Source: Linnemannia hyalina (Eukaryota > Mortierellomycota > Mortierellomycetes > Mortierellales > Mortierellaceae). Taken from it: a DNA stretch of 64,000 nucleotides. The position numbers and the translations under genes were made by a program. Positions 25,001 through 36,153 of this stretch are shown one piece after another. The stretch's first letter is position 1. Each line of letters starts with the position of its first letter. Where the stretch lies: positions 1,674,001 to 1,738,000 of the forward strand of contig JAHRHY010000010.1 in the NCBI GenBank assembly GCA_019671135.1. Direction: 5' to 3'. The notes beneath the pieces are model-generated. The model worked only from the letters and a program-made list of their open reading frames with translations, was not told the origin of the DNA and did no database searches.

Positions 25001-25542
25001 TCATGAAGTTGGACGGGAGTACCAGGCTCTTGGCAAGCCTTGGATCGTCGTTACTGATGTAAGTCTTTTGTGCGTGTTTCATGTTTCTTATTGCCTGTTC
25101 TCAGATCCATAAGGGACACAGTTGCTTACTTTTTTTTATATTTCAACTAAAAAAAAAATAGCACAACTACGGTGAAGGATCGGCACGCGAACACGCAGCC
25201 CTCCAAATGCGTTACCTTGGCTGCCCCCTCATCCTCGCTCGGTCCTTTGCCCGCATCCATCAAACAAACCTCAAGAAGCAAGGTGTCCTCCCCCTCACTT
25301 TCGCCGACCCAGCCGATTGGGAAAAGATGCACGGCGGAGATGTCATCGAGTCGACCGAGGGAGTTGCCGACTTGGTTGCTGGTCGTCCTGGAAAGAATGA
25401 TACGCCCGAAGGAGGCGAGATTCTGTTGAATGTGAGGCGGCCTGATGGAGAGAAGTATGTCATTAAGGCATTGCATACGATGAGTAAGGATCAGGTTGAC
25501 TGGTTCCGTAAGGGATCTGCACTTAACGCTGCTCGCAGCTAG
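22080..25542 (+). CDS. ACO1: Aconitate hydratase, mitochondrial
   Basis: Eight exons (22080-22094, 22257-22515, 22858-22875, 22992-23467, 23589-24176, 24307-24426, 24549-25058, 25162-25542) give 788 residues, the usual size. Aconitase interconverts citrate and isocitrate in the TCA cycle. The N-terminus [20 protein letters not shown] is a basic, hydroxylated mitochondrial presequence assembled from exons 1 and 2. The [4Fe-4S] ligands are C383 (GSCTNSS), C446 and C449 ([10 protein letters not shown]). Substrate-binding blocks include [24 protein letters not shown] and [13 protein letters not shown]. Exon 3 is an 18-nt microexon coding for part of PDRVAMQD, which is invariant in the family, so it must be real. 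Introns 5 and 6 carry runs of 12-15 C. The gene is probably strongly expressed (CT leader, biased codons). Confidence 0.97.
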
Positions 25543-26435
25543 AGATTCGGTTATTCCCTTTTCGTTCAGTCCTCCCTTTTTCATTTTGTTTCTCGCCCAG
25601 TCAGTTACCTTTTTGTAGATAGTAATCATCATAATAGAAGCATGTTATTATTTTTTTGAGTGTTCAAGTGTGTGGTAATGGTAATAGTAAACAAATAGAA
25701 GGACGTTTTTCTGGACGGGGGGGAGAGTCGGTGTCGACAGGATGGGCGCAGACGATTTTATATGTAGGGAAAGAGTTAAAGTCTTTGAAAACGCGCAGAT
25801 GTTTTACTGAGCAGGAATGAAAGGTACGATGGCCTTCGAGGTCGCTGGTTAAGGAGGATATGCGACCCTTCTTTCCAGTTATTCTCACTACAGACGCACT
25901 TTTTTTTTGATTCCTTGGACAACCAACACATGCCTTTTTCTTCTTATCCTCCTCGTGATAATGAACGTTTTCTTCGCGTGAACTCTTTTCCATCTTTCTA
26001 CATTCTTATCCCATCACTAGGGGCATCAAAGGGAACTAGTTGTACTTTCCTTCCTCTCCAGTTGTCCAAACTCATAGGATGTTTGCTGGTTGAAGTCGAA
26101 AATTGGTGGTGGTAAAGGGCCTCACAGGATTGGAAGTCTCCATCACAGACTACCAGGTCGTGTTGGTTAAGGAGGGGAGTATTTTTTTTTTTCATAAATC
26201 CAGACAAGGAGATTGTTGAACAAAGTCGCGTCGCATCGTATCTTTGTTGGTCCTGATTCCCGCATGATAAGAAAGTAGGAGTGGTGTTTGCAAGTTGAAG
26301 GAAAAGGGAACGCGCGAGCGGGCGAAGACGAAAGGGAAGAAAAAAATGATATCACACGCGAAAAAGGGACGACTACATTTTAGTGGCGTGAAATCACCTT
26401 TTACAAACCAGATAATCTTTTCTTCTTGCTACTCT

Positions 26436-26558
26436 GATGACAGTCGTTCTGAGGCACGCCGTTCCTTTGTGAACTTTTTTTTTTTTGCAACTATACGAAC
26501 TAAGGCAGTAAGGCGACTAAAGGAAAACGTATGCCTAGGATGACACTCGTACTGAGGC
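26436..26558 (+). repeat. Imperfect direct repeat pair (20 nt, two mismatches)
   Basis: gatgacagtcgttctgaggc at 26436-26455 and gatgacactcgtactgaggc at 26539-26558, 103 nt apart, differ at two positions. The spacer contains an 11-12 T run. Confidence 0.7.
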
Positions 26559-26655
26559 CAGAGGCAGTTTCTACCATCGGCTTTTCTTTACCTACAGTGA
26601 CAACCGAGGGCTTGCTTCTTATTTCTTTCATTTCAAACTATTAACCTTTGTGATA

Positions 26656-26725
26656 CCCAGCTCGGTGGTGTACCCTGGGCTATGGGTTCTCCACCACGAG
26701 AATCCATAGCCAGACGGTGAACCCG
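26656..26725 (+). other. Cluster of adjacent hairpins, candidate structured RNA or palindrome remnant
   Basis: Stem 26678-26691 (ggctatgggttctc) pairs with 26698-26711 (gagaatccatagcc) around a 6-nt loop, 14 bp with one G-T/A mismatch. It is flanked on the left by cccag (26656-26660) facing ctggg (26675-26679), and on the right by gacgg-tgaac-ccgtc at 26713-26727. A competing stem (ctcggtggtg 26661-26670 with ccaccacgag 26691-26700, one bulge) would exclude the main one. Expression is not shown. Confidence 0.45.
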
Positions 26726-27331
26726 TCAATGACCTTTTTTTCAACCTCATTTTTTTTTTTTGCTTTTGTTTGGTTCATGGTAAGAGGTGTGAAAAAAAAC
26801 AAGAGATGGGAAAGTCATGGATGGACAATGGGATGTTAAGTGTTGGTAGGAATGTGAATTAACATCTGAACTGGCTACTACTATATTCTTGGTTCGGTCT
26901 TTTTTGCGAGACACAACTAGTCGTCGGTCCCCCTGAACTGAGTGAGTAGGTTTAAAGTTTTTTTTTCACGGACCACGGATGGTTGTTTGTGATGATGGTC
27001 GATTATCCTTGGAATGGCAAGGTAAGTTAATCGTTTTAATAAAAAAACCTTTTATTTCCGTTTCTTTTTTGGGAAAGAGGAGGAGATGTAGAAAGTGGGG
27101 AAAAGAAACAGCGATGGGGTAGGATGAGTGGATACCAGTTTTGCCCCTTCGTTGCATGCATGGTGTTGACAATTCAATGTGGGTGAGGAGAAGCGAACGG
27201 TTGAAGTGGATGTTTATTGAAGGCTGGGGCCTTGGGGATGGGAAATATGTTACATGAAAATCTTGGTACAAGGTGGAGAGAAAAAACGGGTGAAAGAAAG
27301 AACAACGGTATGAAAAAAGGGAGCACGGCCC

Positions 27332-30300
27332 TTAAGAGCTGCCGGTAGAGGCATGGCCCGCCATGAAACTACGCGCAGCCCGAGATCGGATCGGTCCCTT
27401 ATTGCTGATAGGCTTAGCACCACCACTCGCGGTAGAAGGAGAGGAGGAAGCAGTGCTGCTAAAAAGCTTGGACGAGGAACTGCCACCGTTCGCAGATCGG
27501 ACAGAAGTTGTGGATGTCGAACGTGGACGCATCATCGGAGATGCCAACAAAGCCACCGACGGCGCAGGAGTAGAAGACACGGCGACGTCAGAAACAGCGG
27601 CAGTCAAGGCCTGCAATTGCAACTTTCCGTTTGGTGATACGTCACCTGCTGAAGAAGTGGCGGATGAGATGGTAGAGGCGCCGGATACGGAACTGGCCGT
27701 CGATTGGCGATGGTTGTTAGTGTTGGTGTTGACACTAGGTGTATGTGTATGTGTATGTGTATGTGTGGGTGTGAATGAGCTGAGGGTTCCATTGGCGACG
27801 GCAGCCTTGTAAGCTTCGAGGTCGCGTTCGGTTTGGAGGGATTTGAGGCGGAGGGTGTCGCGGGTGTTGGAGAGGGCGAGGTTCTTCTTCTTGAGCGCCA
27901 AGTTCTCTTCCTTGAGTTGCGCCACCTGCCTGACCTATTATCATATCGAACAAAAAGGACAATACAATGTGAGAACGATGAATATACGAAAACAAACACC
28001 CACGACATATCCATGTAAACATGTTTTGAGCAAATAAAAAAAAAAGTTACCTTTTGCTTGAGGGAGAGGTTCTGGGCAGAGTCGACGTTCATCTTTGACA
28101 GACGGGAGAGCTCATCATTAGAAAGTCCATTCTTCTTGATAAGAACACTGACATCGGCCTGAAGCTGGTTCTCGACCTGCAAGCGCGCAGCTTCGGACTC
28201 GGCCAGTTCCTCATGCAGCTTCTTCATATCCAACAACGTCTCTTCCCGCGCAATATCCGCCTTGACATACGCTTCCCTGTATTTCTCGACATCCGCCTGC
28301 ACCTGCTTGACCCACTCGTCCGTATCGCGGGTATGGTTCGTCAATGTTCGGAGTTCTTCTTCAAGGCGGGCGACTTCCTTGACGGCGTCATCGTGTTTCG
28401 ACAGGTCACGAATGACGCGTTCCTGGTACTCGTATTCGTCCTGGAGGGCCTTGATGATGGCGACTTTTCCAATGTTTTCGGCCTCCAGGAACTCGACTTG
28501 CATGTTGAGACGGAGGATTTGGTCCTCGAGTTCGGCGATCTTTGCGAGCAGGCCAGAGTGATCGGTGTGGGACTTGGTGACAGAGGCATCTTGGTTGGCC
28601 AGAAGGGCGCTGAGGGCAAGGGAAGAGGATTCGAGGGATGCTTTTTCTTCGAGGAGAGCGGCGTGTTCGGTCTTGCTGATGGAGCAGGTGGTGGTATGGT
28701 GGAGGAGGACGTTGAGGATGGCTTCTGAATGCTGTTTCCAGACAGTGTCGGATGTCGCTTCGTCAGACCCTTCGATCTCCTGTGTCGAACCAGACTTTTC
28801 GAACAGGTCCCTGAATGCGGCTTCCATCAGCTGACACCGCATCTCCAGATCCCGGATGTTCTGTGCACTCGCCTTGGCCTCGGCCTCCTTCTCTGACGTG
28901 ATGATGTCCAAGCGCGACTCCAGGGTTGCAATCGTCGACATCTGACCCGTGGTATTCTCCGTCAGTTTGATCCTCTCTGACTCCCAGACCTCCTCGTTCC
29001 TGCGAAAGACCTCAGCTTGCTTGGCAGCTGCCAGAGAGACATCCTCGAGTTCCTGGATCCGCTTCTGCTGCTGAGCCTCTCGCTCCTTGTTCTCAGCGCT
29101 CGCTTTGTCAAAGTTGACCTGCAAGTCAACGATCTCTTTCTCGTGGGTCTCTGTCAGGTCGATCAGTCGATCGCACTCCTGCTTCATCATACAGTTACTC
29201 TCGCTCATCTCTGTCAACTGCACTGTCGCCAACTGATTCTCCTGCTCCAGGGTATCCAAACGCTCCTGCTTCTCTCGTGACTGCCGCTCCTCCTCCAGAC
29301 GTTGGGCAATGGCCTCCTCACGTTCAGACTCGACGCTCTTCAATTCGGCTTGAACAGACTCGATACTCTTCATGACCTTAGTATACTCCTCCTGCTTCTT
29401 CTCCAGCGTCGTTTTGAGCTCTGTGATCTGGGCATCTGACTCCTTCTTTTGCTGGGCAGTCTCTTCCGAAAAGTCATTGTGCTTGGCAGTCAGCTCCTCC
29501 TGGGTCTGTCGAGAAGTTTCCTTCAACTCCTGATGCTGTTCCTCGAGGGTCTTCATGGCTCCCGAGATGGCTTGGATCTCCAACTGGCTGTCATCGTACT
29601 TCTCTTGCAAGGTGGTGCGTTCCTTCTGGACCCTCAATAGCGCATCCCTATTCTGACAAAGTTCCGAGATCAGATGAGCGATTGACTGCTCGAGTTCTTG
29701 GCGGGCCTTGGCATGGTCCTGACGCTCCTTGGTGAGACGGGTCTGGTGTTCCTGGTGCTGGAGTTCCATGGCCTCGACGGCCTTAGCACGCTGGACGGTC
29801 TGTTCCTCCAGCTCACGCTCGGTCGCCTGGTGCTTATCCTCCAGCTGCTTAAACTCCATCCTCGAAGCCTCCAACTGCTCATCGAGCTGCTTCTTCTCCC
29901 GCTGAAGTCGGTCTGTGGTCTCCTTGTTAGCAGCCTTGAGTTCTCTTTGGCTGTTCTCCAGCGTCTGGACCTTCTCCTCAGCTGCATCGATCTGAGCCTG
30001 CAACTGCTCCCGCTCCTGCCTCATCTTTGCCCGCAATTCCTCCACGAGCTTCCTCTCCCTCTCAAGCTCCTCCTCCAACTCCCTCACTCGCCTCTCCAGA
30101 TCCTCATACTTGCGCTTCCAATACTCCGAATCATCCTTGGCCCGTCTCACATCCGCCTCATACCTCTCTCGCTCCACTCTCTGTTCCTCCCGAGCCTGTT
30201 CCAAAGTCTGCTCCGAGACTTCTTTCTGCTTTCCGAGCTGCTCTGAGAGCTGCTGGTTCTCCTGTGTGAGTTTCTCACGTTGGGCGATGCTGGTGGATTG

Positions 30301-32247
30301 CTGTTCCTCGAGGGAGAGTTTTGTCCGGTTGAGAAGCTTCTCAAGCTCGTCGATACGTTTCTGGAGCAGGACAGATTTCCCGATTTTGTCGTTGACTACC
30401 GCTGCTGCCTTTTCTGACTTGTCGAGCTATTGAGGCATGCATATATTTTTTGGAGGGAAAAATAGAACGAAAGGTGAAGAGGTAATAAAACGAATGTATG
30501 AGTGAGTGAGTGAGTGTGTGTGTGTGTGTGTGAGCATCCAAAAAAGTTGAGAGCTGCTCCCTACTTGCTTGCTTGCAAGAGAACAATTTTTTTTCTGATA
30601 TGTGTGGTAGAGGATAGTGCTCTCTCTTTTTTTTTTTTTTGGGTTTTGACTGGCTTGCATGTCCTCTCATTAACCTTGAATCAACCCTATATTTTATTTC
30701 GAGATGAGACGCGGCAAGCCTTTTGTCGAAAGAGGTACTTACACTGGCTCTGAGGATATTGTGCCGCACGCTGAGGTCCGCTATTCGTTCAGAGGAGGAG
30801 GGAAGAGGTGGAGTTAGGTACGGTAGTACTCATATGAATTCGAAGATCTATTTGAGCACTCTGCCTTTTGACTGCACTAGTCGAAAATCAAAATTAGATC
30901 AACCACAATAATACGCCCATGGTTGCTTGGTTGGAGTAGGGTAATAGATAAAAATAACAAACTTCATCTTCTACCAGGGGTAGACAAACAATGTCATCTG
31001 TCAATGCAGAAAAAGGGAGGGAAAACAAAATAGGAGTGCATCGCATTGCATTGATCGATCGATTGTATAGATACGTCCAAGCAGCCAACCAAGCATGAGG
31101 GCCGGGGACTTAACAAATTGTTCAATACATACCAATTTCCGATTCCTTGGAGGCAAGCTGGGTCATGATGGCATTCTTGTCCTTGATGGCGCCTTGGTAC
31201 ATAGCCTCGCCTCTTTTCTGCTTCTCGGCCATCACATCCAGGTCCTTTTGGTGTGAGATCCTATATTTCTCGAATCGTTCGGTCAATCCTGCGAGCTACA
31301 TGAGACAATGGGGTCGAGACATAGGGAATTGAAGAAATAAAGGGAGGGGTGTGGGGGACAGCATGACAAACAATATGCAGGAGAGAAGAAGTGTTAGTGG
31401 GGTGAGGCAGGCACAAGGTTGGTGTCTTGAAGCAGTGAAGGCAGGAACAGGTATAATGTGTGGTGGTGGATGACTTTTTTGGGGGGGGGGATGAAAGGAG
31501 AGAATGGTCCGCCCATCCTTCAACGTTAATTGTGCCATTGCACACAGACACACATCATGGTCCAAGAACACCAAAAGAGTTGGACGTTCACCATCAGGGA
31601 CAAGTATGAGTCGGAAGGGTAAAACGGATCTTCGTCCTTTCTCCTTTTTTTTTTGTAGCCTGTCCCTTGCTTGTCCGTCCTTTTTTTCAACCTTCATCAT
31701 CATCATACCAATAAGCCCACCGAATGTCATTTATCGCTATATCATACCTCTCGTTTCAGCCTTTCTTCCATTTTGTTGGACATCAACCCCAACTTATCAG
31801 AACTCTTTGATCTAACATTCGTTGGCCGACGGGTATAATCTGGGGTTGTCGATCCATTCGAGTTAACCGATGCCGTGTCCGTCCCATCGTCGTCAATCAC
31901 CAATGAAGGCAATGATAGCGATAACGAGTTGCGTTCATAGGGTCCTCCAGAAGAGTTGCTGAGTCCTTGCTGTTGCAGTTGTTGTTGGCGTCTATGTTGG
32001 TCTTGGAAACGTTTAGTTTTGCCCAGGAACCCGAACCGTTTGTAGGGGTCGTCTTCGCCGTTCTTGACGTCGTAGTGGTTGGGTCCTGGTGTGATGTCGA
32101 TCTGTTTGTGTGGAGGAAGAAGAGGATGTGTGTGTCAGTGCGGGTGAAGGAGAGTTGTTGTTGTTCTGTTTGTTGGTGTTGTTGCTACAATTACTGGAGG
32201 GTGGGTGGACGTGCCTTTTCGACAAACCGTTCACTTCTTGGGAACAT
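27332..32247 (-). CDS. RHAMM/HMMR-like coiled-coil protein
   Basis: Six exons on the minus strand (32247-32215, 32101-31748, 31295-31133, 30780-30743, 30426-28051, 27934-27332) give 1188 residues. Residues 1-45 (MFPRSERFVEK, then PGPNHYDVK and RFGFLGKTKRFQ) resemble the PG-rich/SHIPPO-like N-terminus of the hyaluronan-mediated motility receptor family. A Ser/Asn linker precedes about 850 residues of near-continuous coiled coil (KLVEELRAKMRQEREQLQ and so on). Near the end, LSLKQKVRQVAQLKEENLAL matches the animal HMMR C-terminal block (LKQKIKHVVKLKDENSQLK), which targets centrosomes and spindles. The tail is Ser/Pro/Thr-rich and basic. In animals this is a spindle assembly and microtubule-binding factor; the role in fungi is unknown. 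Intron 1 needs a GC donor (32214-32213). Coiled coils produce false similarity, so the two terminal blocks carry the assignment. Confidence 0.8.
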
Positions 32248-32983
32248 GGTTTGTTATTGTTTGCCGCTACGGTGCTATTTTCGGTGAATCGATGTTTGGA
32301 GTTGCGAAAGAGAGGAAGAGAGAAAGAACGAGGAGAGGAGAAGTGGGGGGAGGAAGAGAGAGATAATGTAGTGAATTGATGTGGGAGATACAAAGAGGGA
32401 GGTGTTATGAGAGAGTAGATGAAAAAGAAGAAAGAGAAAGAAAAGAGTGAGAAAGAAGGAGGAGGAGGAAGAAGGAGAATTAGAGGATGCACCAAGAGTA
32501 AAAATGAAAAACCAAAGAGAGCAAAAGAGCATCACTCAGCATGATGCTCAATGCAAGTGTATTTTTGCTTCCTTGATTTGTATCGTCAAGACATGAACAA
32601 TTGGTTTGACGTTGTCTTCTGCTGACGGACACTTGCTTCTTCTCTGGTGGCGAATGAAAACTAACATGTCCTTTATCGTCCCCTCCTCCCCTTCCTTGAC
32701 CGCCTCCTTTGCCCTTTCTTTCTTCCCCTTGTCTTCCTCCATGTTCTCCGTGGTCTTTCCTTCCTCGCGTAGGAATCTATCAGAGATTAGCTGCACGTGA
32801 CCCATTTGCCTGCAAAGCAAAAGCAGCCTCTCTTCTACTGCACTTTTTTTGATCTCCAACATCAACTCTCACCGCGCAACTCGCACAGGAACCTCAAGCA
32901 TCAAGTCAAGCCAATCAACCAGGACACAAACACAAACACACGTCCAGGGACATCACATTAACAACTCTAATCCTAAGACCACA
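32248..32983. promoter_or_regulatory. Divergent upstream region of HMMR-like gene and PRKRIP1
   Basis: 736 bp between opposite starts. The half near HMMR is GA-rich on the plus strand (32300-32480), i.e. CT-rich in the direction of HMMR transcription. The half near PRKRIP1 is CT-rich then CA-rich, again reading as 5'UTR. No separate gene seen. Confidence 0.4.
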
Positions 32984-33753
32984 ATGTCAACCTCCAAGAA
33001 ACACGCCCTCTCCGACGACGAATCATCGGAGCCACGCGCCCCCATAAAGCACAATCTCACGCCACTGGAATTACAAAAGAAGCAGCTCGACAAGCTGCTC
33101 GAGAAGATCGACAAGCCCGTCCGGATCCCCGAACGACCCCAAGCAAAACCAATCAACCGTGAACCCAAGGACTATGTGAAGAATATTCAGGGTTCCAGTG
33201 CAGGTGCAGGAAGTGGAGATTTCCATGTGTATAGGGCTGGACGTAGGCGGGAGTATGCGCGGTTGAAGCAGATGGATGAGGAGTCCAAGGAGGTATGTTT
33301 GAAGGCTTCATTGTTTTTTGTTGTCGTTGGGATTGTAATTGAGAGGTTGTTGTGGACAAGCAAGATCAGGGTCCGTCCCGGAGAATGCTTATTAATGGGT
33401 GGTCAGATCGAACGTTCAAGGATCACAGCCAAGAAGCTTGGACTAGTTCAGCTTCCCAATTGATCAAGTGCAAATATTAACAACTTCTACGCTTTCGCCT
33501 TCAATAAATTCAATAGGAGCGAGAACAGCGCGAGTATGAGGAGAAGATTCAGTCAAAGAAGGCAGAGGACGAGGAAAAGACAGAAAAGAACCGGAACAAG
33601 AGACAGCGGAGAAAGCAGCGAGCCAACAACAACAGACAGAACAAGAAACGCGCCGATGCACACTCTGACGACGACGAGGAGGGAGGCTCAGACAAGGAGG
33701 ACAAGGGCGGCAAGCGATCTGACCAGGAGGGATCTGATAAGGAGGACAAGTGA
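32984..33753 (+). CDS. PRKRIP1: PRKRIP1-like nuclear/spliceosome protein
   Basis: Two exons (32984-33292, 33517-33753) give 181 residues. The central block [20 protein letters not shown] followed by HVYRAGRRREYARLKQMDEE is nearly identical to the animal PRKR-interacting protein 1 core ([20 protein letters not shown]). PRKRIP1 (DUF1168) is a component of the catalytic (C/C*) spliceosome, contributing a long helix. Upstream, LTPLELQKKQLDKLLEKIDKPVRIPERP also fits the family. The second exon is a long charged helix (Lys/Glu/Arg) ending in an acidic Asp/Glu/Gly tail. Its stop is only 213 bp from the next start on the same strand (EED-like). Confidence 0.92.
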
Positions 33754-33966
33754 TCCCTCTCATCTCAAATAAACCTTTCAAAAACCAATTGATCAACTCT
33801 GTCCCCTAATTGAATGATCTGTGCAGTGTCTGGCTGGGACGCGCTTTTGTATTTGTTTACAATTTTCATTTTTGCCACTATTTTGTTGCTTCGCGTGCCT
33901 CTTGCCTCTTTTCTTTCTTCCTCTCCCTCTTTCGCCACAGCCTCACACACATCCACCCAGCACATC

Positions 33967-35975
33967 ATGTCAGCAGCAGCATCGCCCCTGAAGCGAGAAA
34001 GAGAGGAGTCTTCCGGAGCAATCTCCTCCGAGGACGACTTCTTCACCCCCGCATCCTCTGCTTCGCCCGCACCCTCCAAGAAACCAAAGTCGCCATCTTC
34101 CTCCTCCACCTCCATCACCACTACCACAACAACCACCGCCGAGGAAACTACCACGAGCATAGTCAACAAGAGCGAACAACTGGAAGCCATCTTCAAGAAC
34201 ATGCGTCTCCGCCGTATCGTCAAGGAGAACCACTCTAGCGAAATCAACCAGATGGCGTTCTGTCTGGACCAGAGACATAACAAGACACCCTTTGGACTGG
34301 ATCATGTCAAGGTCTTTGAGCAGCGGGGGTCTGTTAAGCGGGATCCGTGGGATAATAGTAATATCCTTGGAACTACTGGTGGACCACAGGTATTGCGACT
34401 CGTCGCGGACAATATTAATGAGTTGCGAAAGGATGACAATATTGCTTTGTGCAACGAGACTGATCTTATTCTTTGTGTTGGTGTTATAGGCAAACATTTA
34501 CGATAACGAGCATTGCGGAGATCATTTGGATATTATGTCGCACTTTTTGTTGGACCCCTTTGGCGAAGAAGGCGCAGAGGAGCTCCCTGTAAGTGACACA
34601 GACGGCCAAGTAGTGTTTTTGGACCGACGGTCAAAGAAGAGCAGGATGCTCACTTCACACTTTATCGATCACTATAGGAAATGTTGACGTGCTGCTGGAT
34701 TCATCAACCTCAGGATGCCATTCTTGCAACTGCAGGCACAGACAATATTGTTCACATCCTCAGTCTGTCGAGGTCCAAGGAACTCGTTCGCCTTACAGGA
34801 CATAGCCGTAAGTCTCAGCGCTTATTGCTAATTTCATTTACGGGATAACGAGGATTGCTAGGCAACCATATTAATAAGAACTGGGTTTCTCATGATAGAT
34901 ACTATTACCGATATTCAGGCACACCCTTTTAACGACGACTATTTGATTTCGGCGTCAAAGGACGGCAGTGTCCGCATGTGGAACATTCTTACAGGGAAAT
35001 GCTTACTCGTTTTTGAGATCAAGGCATCTGTCGTGGTAAGCATAAGTTTACACACATCAAGGGATTGAGCTACAGTTCCATAGAAGTAACCCAACATCAC
35101 TGACAGGCAATTACTATTTATAACTTTAGTGCTTCGACCCAAACACGGAAGGAAAGACGTTTTTGACAGGAGGTTACAACGGAGAGATCCGTGAATGGTC
35201 GATCCCTACATTGGACTCTGAACCCGAGGAACCCATCGTTGTGTTGGCCAATGACAGTCGGGTATTGCAATCTGGACTTCACTCTGCCAGGATAGGTACG
35301 TTTCATAGGAAGAGTAGTACCAGGATATATTTGAGAATGGGTGATACAGAGAAGCCAGGGCTAACACTATGTACGTTGGCAAACTGATTAGACTGCATCC
35401 GGTTCGCAAAGGGCAAGGTTCTATCGAAGTCTGTCAACGGAAAGGTCGAGTACTGGGATCCCGAGTCTCTGGCCCAGATCCGCACCTTCAACATCAAAAA
35501 CACCGCCAGCAACCAGTGCCGATTCGACGTCAGGTACGATCGAGGGCAGCTGTATAATGCCTGAACTGGATGAAATATGACAAAATCAATAAGCTCTGAC
35601 TGTTTTTCTATATCAACCCTATGACAATAGCTTGGATGAGCTGTTTTTCTGCGTGGGCACAAGCAATGGATCGGTTTATATTTACAACATCGATACAGGA
35701 CGGACGGTGACAGAGCTGAAGCACCGTCGGTCAACAAAAGCTATCCGCACATGCATCTTTGCGCGCGACAGCAGGTAACACTCATATTCAATTATTTTGT
35801 ATGGAGTAACCGTTCCCATTTTGCCTTGTCAAACTCTGATCTTTGTGTACTAATCCTCATTTCCATGCACATCAGGACTGTAGTTTGCGCGGGAGAGGAT
35901 TCGTTCATCTGGAGATACGACTATGTGACGGACGAGACATTGAACGAGTGGGCCAACTGGAAGTCAGAGCCATAA
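33967..35975 (+). CDS. EED: EED-like WD40 protein (candidate PRC2 subunit)
   Basis: Eight exons (33967-34389, 34490-34588, 34678-34807, 34899-35035, 35130-35295, 35392-35533, 35631-35774, 35876-35975) give 446 residues, the size of animal EED (441). An acidic Ser/Thr tail (1-60) precedes a WD40 propeller. Matches to EED run in order: LTCCWIHQPQDAILATAGTD, HILSLSRSKELVRLTGH, DDYLISASKDGSVRMWNI, DCIRFAKGKVLSKSVNGKV with WDPE (EED: DCVRWLGDLILSKSCENAI), FFCVGTSNGSVYIYN, and KAIRTCIFARDSRTVVCAGE with SFIWRYD (EED: [28 protein letters not shown]). EED reads H3K27me3 and activates PRC2. Here the aromatic-cage positions look changed (see findings). An Esc-like WD40 of another complex remains possible. 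Confidence 0.8.
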
Positions 35976-36153
35976 ACAGGAAACAAGCGTTTGTAATTTA
36001 TTGTTCTTTTATCGCCTCCACACTCTATAAACGCTACTCTATCAACATCTGAAGGAACCATTGTGTACGGAGCAAAAGAACAGGAGGGGTACTAGCGCCA
36101 GGAAATGAAGCACGATGTTTACAGGAGACGCTTACAATGTCCATGTCAACTAC

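Larger units (their letters stand above)
25543..27331. other. Intergenic 1.8 kb, no gene seen
   Basis: Between the aconitase stop and the convergent 3' end of the HMMR-like gene. T runs occur at 25897, 26188, 26478 and 26748. It holds a short imperfect repeat pair and a hairpin cluster, listed separately. No open frame shows family features or splice-consistent continuation. Confidence 0.5.

Noticed and set aside
26434..26556. C/D-box snoRNA
   Set aside because: C-to-D' distance is only about 12 nt, no terminal stem is visible, and a 12-T run interrupts it.
31296..31730. Minus-strand frame as part of the HMMR-like protein
   Set aside because: It lies inside the intron between exons 31748 and 31295. 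It is Pro/Leu-rich, and including it would break the frame.
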